The notes under the pieces are model-generated. The model had not been told where the DNA came from. It worked only from the letters and a program-made list of their open reading frames with translations, and made no database searches. From assembly GCF_000963865.1 (NCBI RefSeq), contig NZ_CP011071.1, forward strand, positions 1 to 64,000: a DNA stretch of 64,000 bases, in the 5' to 3' direction. Each line of letters begins with the position of its first letter. Position 1 is the first letter of the stretch. The stretch is from Flagellimonas lutaonensis. GTDB lineage: Bacteria; Bacteroidota; Bacteroidia; Flavobacteriales; Flavobacteriaceae. Below are positions 1-9,150 of this stretch, one piece after another. The position numbers and the translations under genes are program-made.

Positions 1-167
1 TAGGAAATTGTTAGAGGAACATGCGAAAAAAAAAGTAGAATTTCAATACTGTTCGGATTTTTTTTTTAGGTTTTTTGTTCACATATTTGTCGAGTTCTTT
101 GCGCAGTTTATGCGCCACTTGTTTTAGTCTAAAAACGTTACACTAACCAGCAAACTAAGTAAATTTC
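1..167. other. dnaA upstream region
   Basis: No gene is visible. The stretch is AT-rich with long A and T runs. One degenerate DnaA-box-like site (TTGTTCACA, 75-83) lies upstream of dnaA, but there is no cluster of boxes, so an origin cannot be claimed from this stretch. Confidence 0.4.
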
Positions 168-1592
168 ATGAATGTTACTGCAGACTCCGTTTGGAATAAC
201 TGTTTGGTCTTTATCAAAGATAATATCCAACCGCAGGCATTCAAAACTTGGTTCGAACCCATTAAACCTGTCAGGCTTACAGACAACGCCCTGAGCATAC
301 AGGTTCCCAGCAAGTTTTTTTATGAGTGGCTCGAAGAGCATTATGTCAAATTATTGAAAGTGGCGTTGACCAAAGAATTGGGCCAAAATGCCAAATTGGT
401 CTATGTGATCAAGATGGAAAACAAATATGGCAATAGCGAGCCGTTCACCGAAAAGATACCTAGTTCGAACAGGTCATCGATGGATCCACAAGAATTGAAT
501 GTGCCCATTACCTCAAAAAACCCCCAGCTCAAAAATCCGTTCGTAATACCGGGCATACGCAATATCAAAATTGAGTCACAGCTCAATCCAAATTATAACT
601 TTGAAAATTTCTTGGAGGGCGACTCCAACAGGTTGGCCCGTTCTGCCGGCTTGGCAGTGGCAAACAAGCCTGGTGGCACCTCGTTCAACCCCCTGTTGAT
701 ATTTGGCGGTGTTGGTTTGGGCAAAACCCACTTGGCACATGCCATCGGGGTAGAGATCAAGGACAAGTATCCTGAAAAAACCGTTCTCTATATTTCGGCA
801 GAAAAGTTTACCCAGCAGTATATTGAATCGGTAAAGAAGAACACCCGAAACGATTTTATCCATTTCTACCAATTGATAGATACCCTTATCATTGACGATG
901 TGCAGTTTCTATCGGGCAAATCGGGAACCCAAGATGTGTTCTTCCACATTTTCAACCATTTGCACCAAAACGGCAAACAGGTGATCTTGACCTCTGACAA
1001 AGCACCCGTTGACATGCAAGACATAGAGCAACGTTTGTTGTCACGTTTCAAATGGGGGCTTTCGGCTGAGCTACAAAGCCCCGATTACGAGACCAGGGTA
1101 TCCATCCTTAAAAACAAATTGTACCGCGATGGTGTTGAAATGCCCGAAGAAATCATCGACCATGTCGCCAAAAACATCAAGACGAACATTCGTGAGCTTG
1201 AGGGTGCCATTATTTCGTTGATCGCACAGTCATCGTTCAACAAAAAGGAAGTAACCCTGGAACTGGCCCAACAAGTGGTCGAAAAGTTCGTGAAGAATAC
1301 CAAAAGAGAGGTTTCCATCGACTATATTCAAAAAGTCGTGTCTGACTACTTTGAAATGGATGTGGCAACCTTGCAGTCAAAGACCCGAAAAAGACATATT
1401 GTCCAGGCGAGACAACTGGCCATGTTCTTTGCAAAAAAATATACGAAGGCCTCTCTGGCCAGTATTGGTTCCCAAATCGGGAAACGAGACCATGCCACGG
1501 TTCTGCACGCCTGTAAAACGGTTGACAATCTTGCTGAAACGGATAAGCAGTTCAGAAAATATCTTGAAGACCTGAACAAAAAATTCACTTAA
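168..1592 (+). CDS. dnaA: Chromosomal replication initiator DnaA
   Basis: AAA+ ATPase that binds DnaA boxes at the origin and opens the duplex for helicase loading. The 474-aa length is normal. Domain I (about residues 1-85) carries the W-F-x-P segment typical of the helicase-contact region. A variable linker follows. The ATPase core has Walker A GGVGLGKT at 180-187 and Walker B IDD at 242-244. The C-terminal helix-turn-helix shows the DnaA signature KRDHATVLHACKTV at about 439-452. The ATG at 168 gives the family's usual N-terminus. The phosphatase gene follows after 10 nt on the same strand, so the two are probably co-transcribed. Confidence 0.98.
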   Translation: MNVTADSVWNNCLVFIKDNIQPQAFKTWFEPIKPVRLTDNALSIQVPSKFFYEWLEEHYVKLLKVALTKELGQNAKLVYVIKMENKYGNSEPFTEKIPSSNRSSMDPQELNVPITSKNPQLKNPFVIPGIRNIKIESQLNPNYNFENFLEGDSNRLARSAGLAVANKPGGTSFNPLLIFGGVGLGKTHLAHAIGVEIKDKYPEKTVLYISAEKFTQQYIESVKKNTRNDFIHFYQLIDTLIIDDVQFLSGKSGTQDVFFHIFNHLHQNGKQVILTSDKAPVDMQDIEQRLLSRFKWGLSAELQSPDYETRVSILKNKLYRDGVEMPEEIIDHVAKNIKTNIRELEGAIISLIAQSSFNKKEVTLELAQQVVEKFVKNTKREVSIDYIQKVVSDYFEMDVATLQSKTRKRHIVQARQLAMFFAKKYTKASLASIGSQIGKRDHATVLHACKTVDNLAETDKQFRKYLEDLNKKFT

Positions 1593-1602
1593 CCTTCTGT
1601 AC

Positions 1603-2052
1603 ATGACCAAGATACTGATGGTCTGTCTGGGCAATATCTGCCGATCGCCCCTTGCTGAGGGCATCTTAAAGTCAAAAGTAGACGGTTCAAAGGTATTTGT
1701 GGACTCAGCTGGTACAGGGGGCTTTCATGTAGGCGAGCCACCTGATTCAAGATCTGTTGAAGTTGCGCAAAAGCACGGAATTGATATTACCGATCAACGA
1801 TGCCGTAAATTCACAAAAGAGGATTTTGCCCGATTTGACCATATTTTTGTAATGGACAAGAACAACTATCGCGATATAATGGCCTTGGCCGAGTCAGCAG
1901 AAGACCGAAAAAAAGTTCGGTTGTTGCTCGAGTTTGCCGACCAAGGACCCATGGAGGTGCCTGACCCCTATTATGGCGGGCGCGATGGCTTTCAAAAGGT
2001 TTTTGACATGATCGATGAGACGTGCAAACGCATTGCCGCCCAACTAAATTAA
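1603..2052 (+). CDS. Low-molecular-weight protein tyrosine phosphatase
   Basis: Cytoplasmic phosphatase of the arsenate-reductase-like LMW-PTP family, removing phosphate from phosphotyrosine or small phosphoesters. The 149-aa length is standard. The catalytic C-x5-R loop is C8 to R14 (VCLGNICRSPLAEG), and the general-acid aspartate lies in the DPYYGG motif near residue 120. It sits between dnaA (10 nt upstream) and an RsmI-like methyltransferase (1 nt downstream), suggesting a three-gene unit. No tyrosine kinase or capsule genes are nearby, so the substrate is unknown. Confidence 0.93.
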   Translation: MTKILMVCLGNICRSPLAEGILKSKVDGSKVFVDSAGTGGFHVGEPPDSRSVEVAQKHGIDITDQRCRKFTKEDFARFDHIFVMDKNNYRDIMALAESAEDRKKVRLLLEFADQGPMEVPDPYYGGRDGFQKVFDMIDETCKRIAAQLN

Positions 2053-2053
2053 T

Positions 2054-2785
2054 ATGACCAAAAAAAAAGAACCGATGCCTTTGGGCAAGCTCTACTTGAT
2101 TCCCACGCCCTTGGGCGATGGTGGGCCTTTGGAGGTATTGCCGATATCGGTAAAATGGGCCATTGAGAACATCAACCACTATATTGTTGAGAACGAAAAG
2201 ACGGCCCGTCGTTTCATCAAAAAAATAAGTCCCAAAAAATCGCAGCCAGAACTCAAATTCAACTGGTTGAACAAATTCACAAATCCAGAAGAGATCCCCA
2301 CTTTCTTGGCGCCCTGCCTACAAGGCAGAGATATGGGGCTGATGTCTGAGGCCGGTTGCCCTGGCATTGCTGACCCGGGGGCCCAAATAGTTCGGTTGGC
2401 CCACGAAAAAAACTTACAGGTAATACCGCTGGTGGGGCCCTCGTCCATCTTATTGGCCATGATGTCAAGTGGACTCAATGGCCAAAATTTTGCGTTTAAT
2501 GGCTACCTATCCATTGATAATGCCGAACTGCGGAAACAGATCAAGCAGTTGGAGAAAAAATCAGCGGATACCGGACAGTCACAAATCTTTATTGAAACCC
2601 CCTACAGAAACAACAAGTTGTTGGCAGAACTGTTGAAGTGCCTTAGGCCCAGTACCCTTTTGTGTGTTGCCGCAGACATTAGCCTCTCGACCGAGTTTAT
2701 TAAAACCCTCCCCGTTAAGGCATGGTCGAAAATCGAGATAGACCTCCATAAAAGACCTAGCATCTTTATTATCAAAGCCGAATAA
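2054..2785 (+). CDS. RsmI-like SAM-dependent methyltransferase
   Basis: Tetrapyrrole-methylase-fold protein related to RsmI, the 16S rRNA C1402 2'-O-methyltransferase. It is 243 aa. Family marks are the N-terminal LYLIPTPLGDG strand, the SAM-site segment LMSEAGCPGIADPG, and VGPSSILLAMMSSGLNG. The sequence departs from canonical RsmI (SEAGCPGIADPG where RsmI usually has SDAGTPxISDPG), so it is more likely the flavobacterial paralogue than RsmI itself; that is inference. It starts 1 nt after the phosphatase stop. The opposing lysozyme-like gene ends 19 nt beyond its stop. Confidence 0.85.
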   Translation: MTKKKEPMPLGKLYLIPTPLGDGGPLEVLPISVKWAIENINHYIVENEKTARRFIKKISPKKSQPELKFNWLNKFTNPEEIPTFLAPCLQGRDMGLMSEAGCPGIADPGAQIVRLAHEKNLQVIPLVGPSSILLAMMSSGLNGQNFAFNGYLSIDNAELRKQIKQLEKKSADTGQSQIFIETPYRNNKLLAELLKCLRPSTLLCVAADISLSTEFIKTLPVKAWSKIEIDLHKRPSIFIIKAE

Positions 2786-2803
2786 AGCCCTTAAAAAAGT
2801 AGT

Positions 2804-3442
2804 TTATATTTTTGGATTTCGTTGGGCAGAAATTTGTGAAACATCATAGCCCGCAAACTTACGCATATAATAGGCTATGGTACTGCCATAGGCATCTGAA
2901 AAATCCTCGCGCCCATAAGTCCGAAGGTATTTTTTTACGTTGCCGGCCCCTGCCAAATGGGCGGCGGCCACAATGCCAGATTCTGTAACCGTTACCCCGT
3001 TGATTCGTTTACCGACAAACCGCTTGATGTCTCGTCGTAGGATCCACTTGTTTCGTGCCACATTTAATTGAAAGATCCTTTCTTGCAAAACAGGGTCTTG
3101 CATAAAATCTTCCACATTGTAGACCCCCATCAATTTAAGGGTGTTCGCCCCAAATTGATACTTGCCCAAATAACCCAAGGTATTGACAACACCGTACTTG
3201 CCCTGCGACTCTTTAAAGGCCAGTGCCTCTTTGAATCCAACAAATGAGTTGTTCAAGAAAATCGGGTTGGGGGTTTCTTCGGATACGATTGCGGTCTCTG
3301 AAGGAAAGCACACTTCCACGGGTTCAAGAACCCTCAGACCTGCTGGAACCTTAATCACCTCTTTTTCGGTACTAAAGCTCACAAAACTTGCAAAAATGAC
3401 CATTAAAGCAAGATGACTGATAAAACTTATCCATCTTCTCAT
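2804..3442 (-). CDS. Lysozyme-like (SLT-type) exported protein
   Basis: Predicted periplasmic peptidoglycan-active protein of 212 aa. Residues 7-25 form a hydrophobic signal or anchor. The mature part has a lysozyme-like signature: the candidate catalytic glutamate E78 in FKESQGKYG, then YLGKYQFG at 91-98, a pattern seen in soluble lytic transglycosylases. The family assignment rests on these motifs alone. It is followed on the same strand by nothing close; mltG, another glycan-strand enzyme, lies upstream of it (160 nt gap), consistent with a cell-wall neighbourhood. The substrate is not shown. Confidence 0.6.
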   Translation of the reverse strand: MRRWISFISHLALMVIFASFVSFSTEKEVIKVPAGLRVLEPVEVCFPSETAIVSEETPNPIFLNNSFVGFKEALAFKESQGKYGVVNTLGYLGKYQFGANTLKLMGVYNVEDFMQDPVLQERIFQLNVARNKWILRRDIKRFVGKRINGVTVTESGIVAAAHLAGAGNVKKYLRTYGREDFSDAYGSTIAYYMRKFAGYDVSQISAQRNPKI

Positions 3443-3602
3443 TGTGTTCTAAATTTTGGCCCTGCATCAAAAAATACAGGCTTTCAAATTAGAGCCGGCA
3501 AATATAGTGGGGGAAGTGTTGTTGACAATGCTAAAGTTCATAAGATTTTCATAAACAGCACCCAAAACACGTTAAAATGTATATAAAATCTGACAAAATG
3601 TA

Positions 3603-4646
3603 TCAGCGGTTGATTTTCTGCTCATTCAACCATCTTATGTACTGTACCTTATTTCGGTTGTGTTGTGCCAAAGTCTCGGCGAACTTATGGTAGCCAAAAT
3701 TCGATATGTCGGCCACAAAATAGAGATAGTCATGTCTTTTGGGGTTCAAAACCGCATCTATCGATGAAATATCGGGCATGGCAATGGGGCCGGGTGGTAG
3801 GCCGGCATACTTATAGGTGTTATAGGGCGAGTCTATTTCGAGGTCTCTAAACAGTACCCGCTTGATAATGGTATCGAAATTTTGTGTCTCCTTTTTAATG
3901 GCATAGATGACAGTGGGGTCGGCCTGAAGCGGCATACCACGCTTAAGACGGTTGATATATACCCCGGCAACCGTCGGGCGCTCATCAACCTTGACGGTTT
4001 CTTTCTGAACGATTGAGGCCAAGGCAGCAACCTGTGTTGGTGACAAGCCCAATGCCGCGGCCTTTTTCTTTCTTTCATCATTCCAAAACCGTTGGTATTC
4101 TTGAAACATTCTATCACGAAAACCCTGGGCATCGGTATTCCAAAAAAACTCATAGGTATTGGGAATGTACATGGCCAACTTGGTGTCTTCATCAAACCCA
4201 TTGGTCGCCAAAAAGTCGGGGTCGTTCATGGTGCTGACCAACGAGACACTATCAGCCTCTAACTGCTCGGCTATTCTGCCGGCCAAATGGAAAAGGCTCT
4301 CTTGGTTGTTGAACGAAACGCGCACCGGTAGGTTTTTGCTGCGAAGGGTATTGATGATGTCGTTGTTGCTCATCCCTTTTTTGATGGCATATTTTCCGCC
4401 CTTGATATTGGTGCTGTACCCTTTTCTATCGGCCACCGCCCGAAACGACCCCAAATCTTTCAATAGGGGTTCCAAACTTTGGGCCACCTCATCAATATCT
4501 GCATCGGAGGCAATATATACGTAAGCCTCTTCATTGGCGAAATTGGTATTGGGCGAAAAAATGGCCGAATAAATTTGATAGGCGATAAATCCGCAGACCA
4601 CCAGTCCCAACAACAGAACGCCCCAGATAACTCTTTTTAAGTTCAT
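3603..4646 (-). CDS. mltG: Endolytic murein transglycosylase MltG (YceG-like)
   Basis: Inner-membrane transglycosylase that cleaves nascent glycan strands and sets their length. It is 347 aa with a single N-terminal membrane segment at about residues 7-27. The YceG/MltG domain contains ALASIVQKETVKVDER with the catalytic glutamate at about 215, followed by the family motifs GVYINRLKRGMPLQADPTV and YNTYKYAGLPPGPI. Its start overlaps the stop of the acetyltransferase gene by 4 nt (ATGA type), and that gene overlaps dapF, so dapF-acetyltransferase-mltG is one translationally coupled unit linking diaminopimelate supply and glycan processing. Confidence 0.95.
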   Translation of the reverse strand: MNLKRVIWGVLLLGLVVCGFIAYQIYSAIFSPNTNFANEEAYVYIASDADIDEVAQSLEPLLKDLGSFRAVADRKGYSTNIKGGKYAIKKGMSNNDIINTLRSKNLPVRVSFNNQESLFHLAGRIAEQLEADSVSLVSTMNDPDFLATNGFDEDTKLAMYIPNTYEFFWNTDAQGFRDRMFQEYQRFWNDERKKKAAALGLSPTQVAALASIVQKETVKVDERPTVAGVYINRLKRGMPLQADPTVIYAIKKETQNFDTIIKRVLFRDLEIDSPYNTYKYAGLPPGPIAMPDISSIDAVLNPKRHDYLYFVADISNFGYHKFAETLAQHNRNKVQYIRWLNEQKINR

Positions 4647-5170
4647 GAAGATTTGATTTTTTGGTACAACAATTCATTTTTAAAACCGGTGCCCGACTTG
4701 ATCCAGTCTTTCTTTACACCCACTTTTTTGAAACCCGCTTTTTCAAACAGGCGAATGCTTCCCTTGTTCTCTTCCAAAATGTTCGCGTACAACTGGTGAA
4801 GCCCCAATGCTCCAAAAGCATAGTCAACAAGCAACCCAAGGGCCTTCTGGCCTACTCCCTTATTTCGGTCGTTCGGGTTCAGGATCACGATGCCGACCCC
4901 GGCCCGCTGGTTTTTGGGGTCGAAATCGAATAAATCTATCAGTCCCAATCGTTTGTGTGCTGCATTACAGATACAAAGGCGCAATTGCTTTACTTCATAA
5001 ATATCGCGATGGGCATTTTCAAGATAGGCCCGAAGCACTTTTTTTGAGTACGGGGCCAGTGTTCCGCTGATTTCCCACATGGATGGATTATTCTCCAACT
5101 CATACAAAAAATCAAGGTCATCTGGCTCTAGGGCCCTTAAATAAACATCTTTCAGTTGCAACTTTAACAC
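4643..5170 (-). CDS. GNAT family N-acetyltransferase (RimJ/RimL-like)
   Basis: Acetyl-CoA-dependent acetyltransferase of 175 aa. It begins with the RimJ/SpeG-type strand VYLRALEPDDLDFLYELENN, and the acetyl-CoA pyrophosphate loop is visible as NDRNKGVGQKALGLL. The C-terminal ENKGSIRLFEKAGFKKVG is the usual GNAT ending. The substrate is unknown. It overlaps dapF by 7 nt upstream and mltG by 4 nt downstream, so it is produced together with cell-wall enzymes; whether it acts on a wall precursor is inference only. Confidence 0.85.
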   Translation of the reverse strand: MLKLQLKDVYLRALEPDDLDFLYELENNPSMWEISGTLAPYSKKVLRAYLENAHRDIYEVKQLRLCICNAAHKRLGLIDLFDFDPKNQRAGVGIVILNPNDRNKGVGQKALGLLVDYAFGALGLHQLYANILEENKGSIRLFEKAGFKKVGVKKDWIKSGTGFKNELLYQKIKSS

Positions 5171-5952
5171 GCTATCTCGCCTTTAAATACAAATTCTGCC
5201 GGTCCGGTCAGGGTAACATTGGTATATGTATCCCCTTTCTTTTGAAAAGAGACCGTTAACGGGCCGCCAATGGTTTCAATATGTATCTGTTCTGCGCTTG
5301 TATTACCGTAGTGGTGCATGGCAATTGCCACAGCCGTTACCCCGGTACCGCACGATAAGGTCTCATCTTCGACCCCCCTTTCATAGGTCCGTACCTTGAA
5401 GGTATCGTTGTCAACCTTTTGCACAAAATTAATGTTACTGCCCTCCTGTCCATAAAGTCCGTATCGTAGTTTGGCACCTTCCAATTTTACATCCATACCG
5501 TCAAGCTCTTCCATTAGCTGTACATGATGTGGTGAACCTGTGTTTAAAAAATGGTATTTGGGTTTCGACCGTATTTCATCCACTTCGTTCATATACAGGG
5601 TCACCAACCCATTGGCGATATGGGCGCTGTGCAATCCGTCAACAGCACTGAATTGGGTCGAATCATTAATAATGCCAAGCTTTCTGGCAAAGGCAACTAT
5701 GCATCTACCGCCGTTCCCGCACATGGTACTCTGATGGCCGTCGGCATTGTAGTACACCATCTTAAAGTCTGACATTGTGTCACTTTCAAGTAAAATCAGG
5801 CCATCGGCCCCTATGCCAAACTTTCGGTTACAGAGAAACGCCACCAATTTGGTATTGTTTTTGGGAAAGATTTCAAGACGGTTGTCAATGATGATAAAGT
5901 CATTGCCCGTTCCTTGGTATTTGAAAAAAGATAGTTGCAAACCTAAATCCAT
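5164..5952 (-). CDS. dapF: Diaminopimelate epimerase DapF
   Basis: Interconverts LL- and meso-diaminopimelate, the last step before lysine and the source of the peptidoglycan cross-link residue. It is 262 aa from the ATG at 5952. An in-frame ATG 18 nt upstream would add only MCYLCT and lacks family support. Both catalytic cysteines are present, in MCGNGGRCIVAF and in LSCGTGVTAVA, and the N-terminal FFKYQGTGNDFIIID is diagnostic. It is first in the overlapping operon with the acetyltransferase and mltG. Confidence 0.97.
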   Translation of the reverse strand: MDLGLQLSFFKYQGTGNDFIIIDNRLEIFPKNNTKLVAFLCNRKFGIGADGLILLESDTMSDFKMVYYNADGHQSTMCGNGGRCIVAFARKLGIINDSTQFSAVDGLHSAHIANGLVTLYMNEVDEIRSKPKYHFLNTGSPHHVQLMEELDGMDVKLEGAKLRYGLYGQEGSNINFVQKVDNDTFKVRTYERGVEDETLSCGTGVTAVAIAMHHYGNTSAEQIHIETIGGPLTVSFQKKGDTYTNVTLTGPAEFVFKGEIAC

Positions 5953-6072
5953 CGTGCAAAGATAGCACAATCTTTAAGGATTTTTTTGCAGTTAAAGAGT
6001 CGTTAAACTGGCAGAATCGAGGAACATAACCGTTAATTTTATCAACAAAGAAAGTACGTAAAAAACAGTGAT

Positions 6073-7464
6073 ATGAAGAAAAACGCAAGCCTGTTCATAA
6101 TAGCCCTTTTGTCGGGGGCCATTACGTTGGGAGCCTACAAATTATTATTTGAAAAAGATACCTATAAATTGGTGGGGGCGCAAGAAGCGACTCCGTTTAT
6201 AACAACCAGTTCAATCCCTACTTCAGCAAGGGGCGCGGGCATCAATGAAGTGGACTTTACCATCGCGGCTGAAAAAACGGTCAATTCTGTGGTCCACGTA
6301 AAAAATGTTACAGTGAGCCAAAGTCCAAGCAATTTATTTGATTTTTTCTATGGATATGAAAGGCAACCGCGACTTCAGGTAGGCACCGGTTCTGGTGTTA
6401 TAATTTCCCCAGATGGCTATATTGTTACCAATAATCATGTAATTGCCGAAGCAAGTGCCCTTGAGGTAACCCTAAACAATAACAAAAGTTATGAGGCCCA
6501 AGTTGTAGGGGCAGACGAAAATTCAGATATAGCCCTATTAAAAATCGACGTTGAACAACCTTTGCCCTATCTTGCATTTGGCAATTCGGACAATACCAAA
6601 ATCGGTGAATGGGTATTGGCCATAGGAAACCCTTTCAACTTAACATCAACTGTAACAGCGGGCATTGTAAGCGCAAAAGCACGTTCTTTGGGAAGAAACC
6701 AATCGTTCATACAGACTGATGCCGCGGTAAATCCGGGCAACAGTGGAGGGGCATTGGTCAACACCAATGGTGATTTGATTGGTATAAACACTGCTATCAC
6801 CTCACAGACAGGTTCATATGTAGGCTATTCGTTTGCTGTACCCAGCAATATTGCCAAGAAGGTGGTGGATGACCTTCTCGAATTTGGAAGAGTTCAAAAA
6901 GGGGTGTTGGGCATTAGTGCCCTCAATGCCGATTCTCCCCAAGCGATAGAACAAGGCCTAAATGAAATCGAAGGGGTATATATAGCCGGTATTGAAGAAG
7001 ACTCTGGTGCTGAAGACGCTGAACTAAAAATAGGTGATGTTATCAAAAAAGTAGACAACATCAAGATCCATCGGTTTTCTGAACTCAGCGGTTACCTAAA
7101 CTCAAAACGTCCTGGCGACAAAGTTGAAGTATTGATAGACCGTGACGGCAGGATGGTGACCAAGCTGGTGGCCCTGAAAAAACCACAAAGTGCAGTATTG
7201 CCCGTTACTGGGTTTCAGGTAAAAAACCTGTCCAAAGAAGACAAAAGAAAATTCAATGTCGACAAAGGGGTCAAAATCTTGAATGTACCAGAGGCATATA
7301 AGCCCTATGACCTGGAAAACAAGGTAATCGTGGCGGTTGATGATGAGACGGTCGATGATATTGAAGATGCAAAAATGCTCTTCGCCAATATTTCCCGTTA
7401 TGGTAAAACGAGTTTTACCATGATCAACGAAAAAGGCGAGAGGGAGCGCTTGATTTTGCAATAG
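6073..7464 (+). CDS. HtrA/Deg-family periplasmic serine protease
   Basis: Trypsin-like protease and chaperone of the envelope stress system. It is 463 aa with an N-terminal hydrophobic signal or anchor (residues 5-25). The catalytic triad is visible as H122 (TNNHVIA), D152 (ENSDIALLKID) and S224 (NPGNSGGAL). A PDZ domain occupies roughly residues 275-370 (GVLGISALN onward), and a more divergent second PDZ-like region follows to the end. The gene is monocistronic: it is divergent from dapF with about 120 nt between starts, and a strong terminator follows at 7487. Confidence 0.95.
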   Translation: MKKNASLFIIALLSGAITLGAYKLLFEKDTYKLVGAQEATPFITTSSIPTSARGAGINEVDFTIAAEKTVNSVVHVKNVTVSQSPSNLFDFFYGYERQPRLQVGTGSGVIISPDGYIVTNNHVIAEASALEVTLNNNKSYEAQVVGADENSDIALLKIDVEQPLPYLAFGNSDNTKIGEWVLAIGNPFNLTSTVTAGIVSAKARSLGRNQSFIQTDAAVNPGNSGGALVNTNGDLIGINTAITSQTGSYVGYSFAVPSNIAKKVVDDLLEFGRVQKGVLGISALNADSPQAIEQGLNEIEGVYIAGIEEDSGAEDAELKIGDVIKKVDNIKIHRFSELSGYLNSKRPGDKVEVLIDRDGRMVTKLVALKKPQSAVLPVTGFQVKNLSKEDKRKFNVDKGVKILNVPEAYKPYDLENKVIVAVDDETVDDIEDAKMLFANISRYGKTSFTMINEKGERERLILQ

Positions 7465-7486
7465 ATAAGTAAGGTATCAAATTAAA

Positions 7487-7511
7487 AACGCCCAGGTTTG
7501 GGCGTTTTTTT
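7487..7511 (+). terminator. Rho-independent terminator after the HtrA gene
   Basis: Perfect 7-bp stem AACGCCC / GGGCGTT (7487-7493 and 7500-7506) with a 6-nt loop, followed by a T run to 7511. It lies 22 nt after the protease stop codon. Confidence 0.9.
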
Positions 7512-7586
7512 ATTTGAAAAAGCTTTTACGAAAACGTTTGAAATATCTAATTTTACACCAAATTCTTAATCCTACAACAACCTGAC

Positions 7587-9035
7587 ATGAGCGACATCAA
7601 GTCTTATGAAAAAGAACTGGCCTTTCAGGCCGATAGACGAAAAGCCACCACCGAATTCATTAAAATCATCAGCGATCTTTGGTACGACAAGGCCATAGAG
7701 GTGGTGCTATTCAAAAATCAGATTATCGATAAAAATGTCAGTGACATTATCAACCTGCACGAATATGCCGGTGAATTTGTGCAAAAGCCCATTTCAATTT
7801 TCGACTCTGTTGAAATATTGAGGGCCATAAACGATATTCAGTTGCCCCCGGCAAAATTGGATATTGGCAAATTAACGTACGAATACCACTCCCAAGACAA
7901 CCACCATCACGATGTCAAGGCTTTTGTCATTGACAAGCTCAAAGATGCCCAACTGACAAAAGACATTAAGCCAAAAGATGTAGTGCTATATGGCTTCGGA
8001 AGAATAGGGCGTTTGTTGGCCCGTGAGTTGATGGCCAAAACGGGCAAGGGCAACCAGTTGCGCTTAAGGGCCATCGTAACCAGAGGTGAAATCAAAGAAG
8101 AGGTTCTCGAGAAGAGGGCGGCACTTTTGCGGACCGATTCAGTACACGGACAGTTTAAGGGTACTGTTGATATCGATGCAAAAAACAACGCCTTGATCAT
8201 TAACGGCACTACAGTATTTCTAATCAACGCAGCCAAACCGGAAGAAATCGACTATACCAAATACGGCATCTTCAACGCCTTGATCATCGACAATACGGGC
8301 GCCTATAGAAACAAAGAAGAACTAAGTCGCCACCTGTCGGCCAAAGGTGCCAGCAAGGTATTGTTGACGGCCCCCGGCAAAGATGTTCCCAATATAGTGC
8401 ATGGTGTCAACCATAGTGAGTTTGACCCTGATAAGACCAAAATCTATTCGGCCGCCTCATGTACCACCAATGCCATAACCCCCGTGTTGAAGGTCATCGA
8501 TGACTCTTTGGGTATCAAAAAAGGGCATATAGAGACCATTCATGCCTACACCAACGACCAGAACCTGGTTGACAACATGCACAAAAAGTACCGCCGTGGC
8601 CGTGCCGCGGCACTGAACATGGTCATTACCGAAACCGGTGCCGGGCAAGCCGTGGCAAAGGCGCTACCCGATTTAAAAGGCAAATTGACCTCAAATGCCA
8701 TTAGAGTGCCCGTGCCCAATGGGTCGCTGGCCATTTTGAACATTGAGGTAAAGAACAAAACCTCAAAAGAAGCGGTCAATACCATATTGAAAAAATATGC
8801 TCTTGAGGGTGATTTGGTCGAACAGATCAAATATTCATTAAGCAATGAGTTGGTTTCGTCAGACATTGTCGGTACTTCGGCGCCGGCCATTTACGATAGC
8901 AAGGCCACTTTGGTGTCTGGCGATGGAAAAAATGTAGTGCTCTATATATGGTATGACAATGAATATGGCTACTCGCACCAAGTGATACGGTTGGCAAAAT
9001 ATATAGCCAAAGTAAGAAGGTACACTTACTACTAA
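7587..9035 (+). CDS. gap: Glyceraldehyde-3-phosphate dehydrogenase, N-terminally extended type
   Basis: Oxidises glyceraldehyde-3-phosphate to 1,3-bisphosphoglycerate (or the reverse). At 482 aa it is about 140 residues longer than the classical enzyme. The canonical part starts near residue 131 with the nucleotide-binding loop GFGRIGR at 136-142. The catalytic cysteine is C292 in SAASCTTNAITP, and WYDNEYGYSHQVIRL closes the domain. The extension (KELAFQADRRKATTEF and following) matches no domain I can name. Long forms of this kind are known in Bacteroidota and some gammaproteobacteria. The enzyme may favour the gluconeogenic direction, but the sequence does not decide that. Confidence 0.95.
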   Translation: MSDIKSYEKELAFQADRRKATTEFIKIISDLWYDKAIEVVLFKNQIIDKNVSDIINLHEYAGEFVQKPISIFDSVEILRAINDIQLPPAKLDIGKLTYEYHSQDNHHHDVKAFVIDKLKDAQLTKDIKPKDVVLYGFGRIGRLLARELMAKTGKGNQLRLRAIVTRGEIKEEVLEKRAALLRTDSVHGQFKGTVDIDAKNNALIINGTTVFLINAAKPEEIDYTKYGIFNALIIDNTGAYRNKEELSRHLSAKGASKVLLTAPGKDVPNIVHGVNHSEFDPDKTKIYSAASCTTNAITPVLKVIDDSLGIKKGHIETIHAYTNDQNLVDNMHKKYRRGRAAALNMVITETGAGQAVAKALPDLKGKLTSNAIRVPVPNGSLAILNIEVKNKTSKEAVNTILKKYALEGDLVEQIKYSLSNELVSSDIVGTSAPAIYDSKATLVSGDGKNVVLYIWYDNEYGYSHQVIRLAKYIAKVRRYTYY

Positions 9036-9150
9036 TCCAAAAGGAAGAACGCACCGTATATTAAGTCGATTGCAGTATTTTTTCTAAAGTGGGAATATTG
9101 CCTTAATTTCGTCATGCTCTAATTCTTATAACATTATTACACCCTGTACC

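Noticed and set aside
75-83. DnaA-box-like TTGTTCACA as evidence of oriC
   Set aside because: A single site with two differences from TTATCCACA, with no cluster or unwinding-element pattern that would distinguish it from chance in AT-rich DNA.
245-262. GGTTCGAACCC as a tRNA T-arm
   Set aside because: It is inside the dnaA coding sequence (residues near W-F-x-P) and no acceptor stem or anticodon arm surrounds it.
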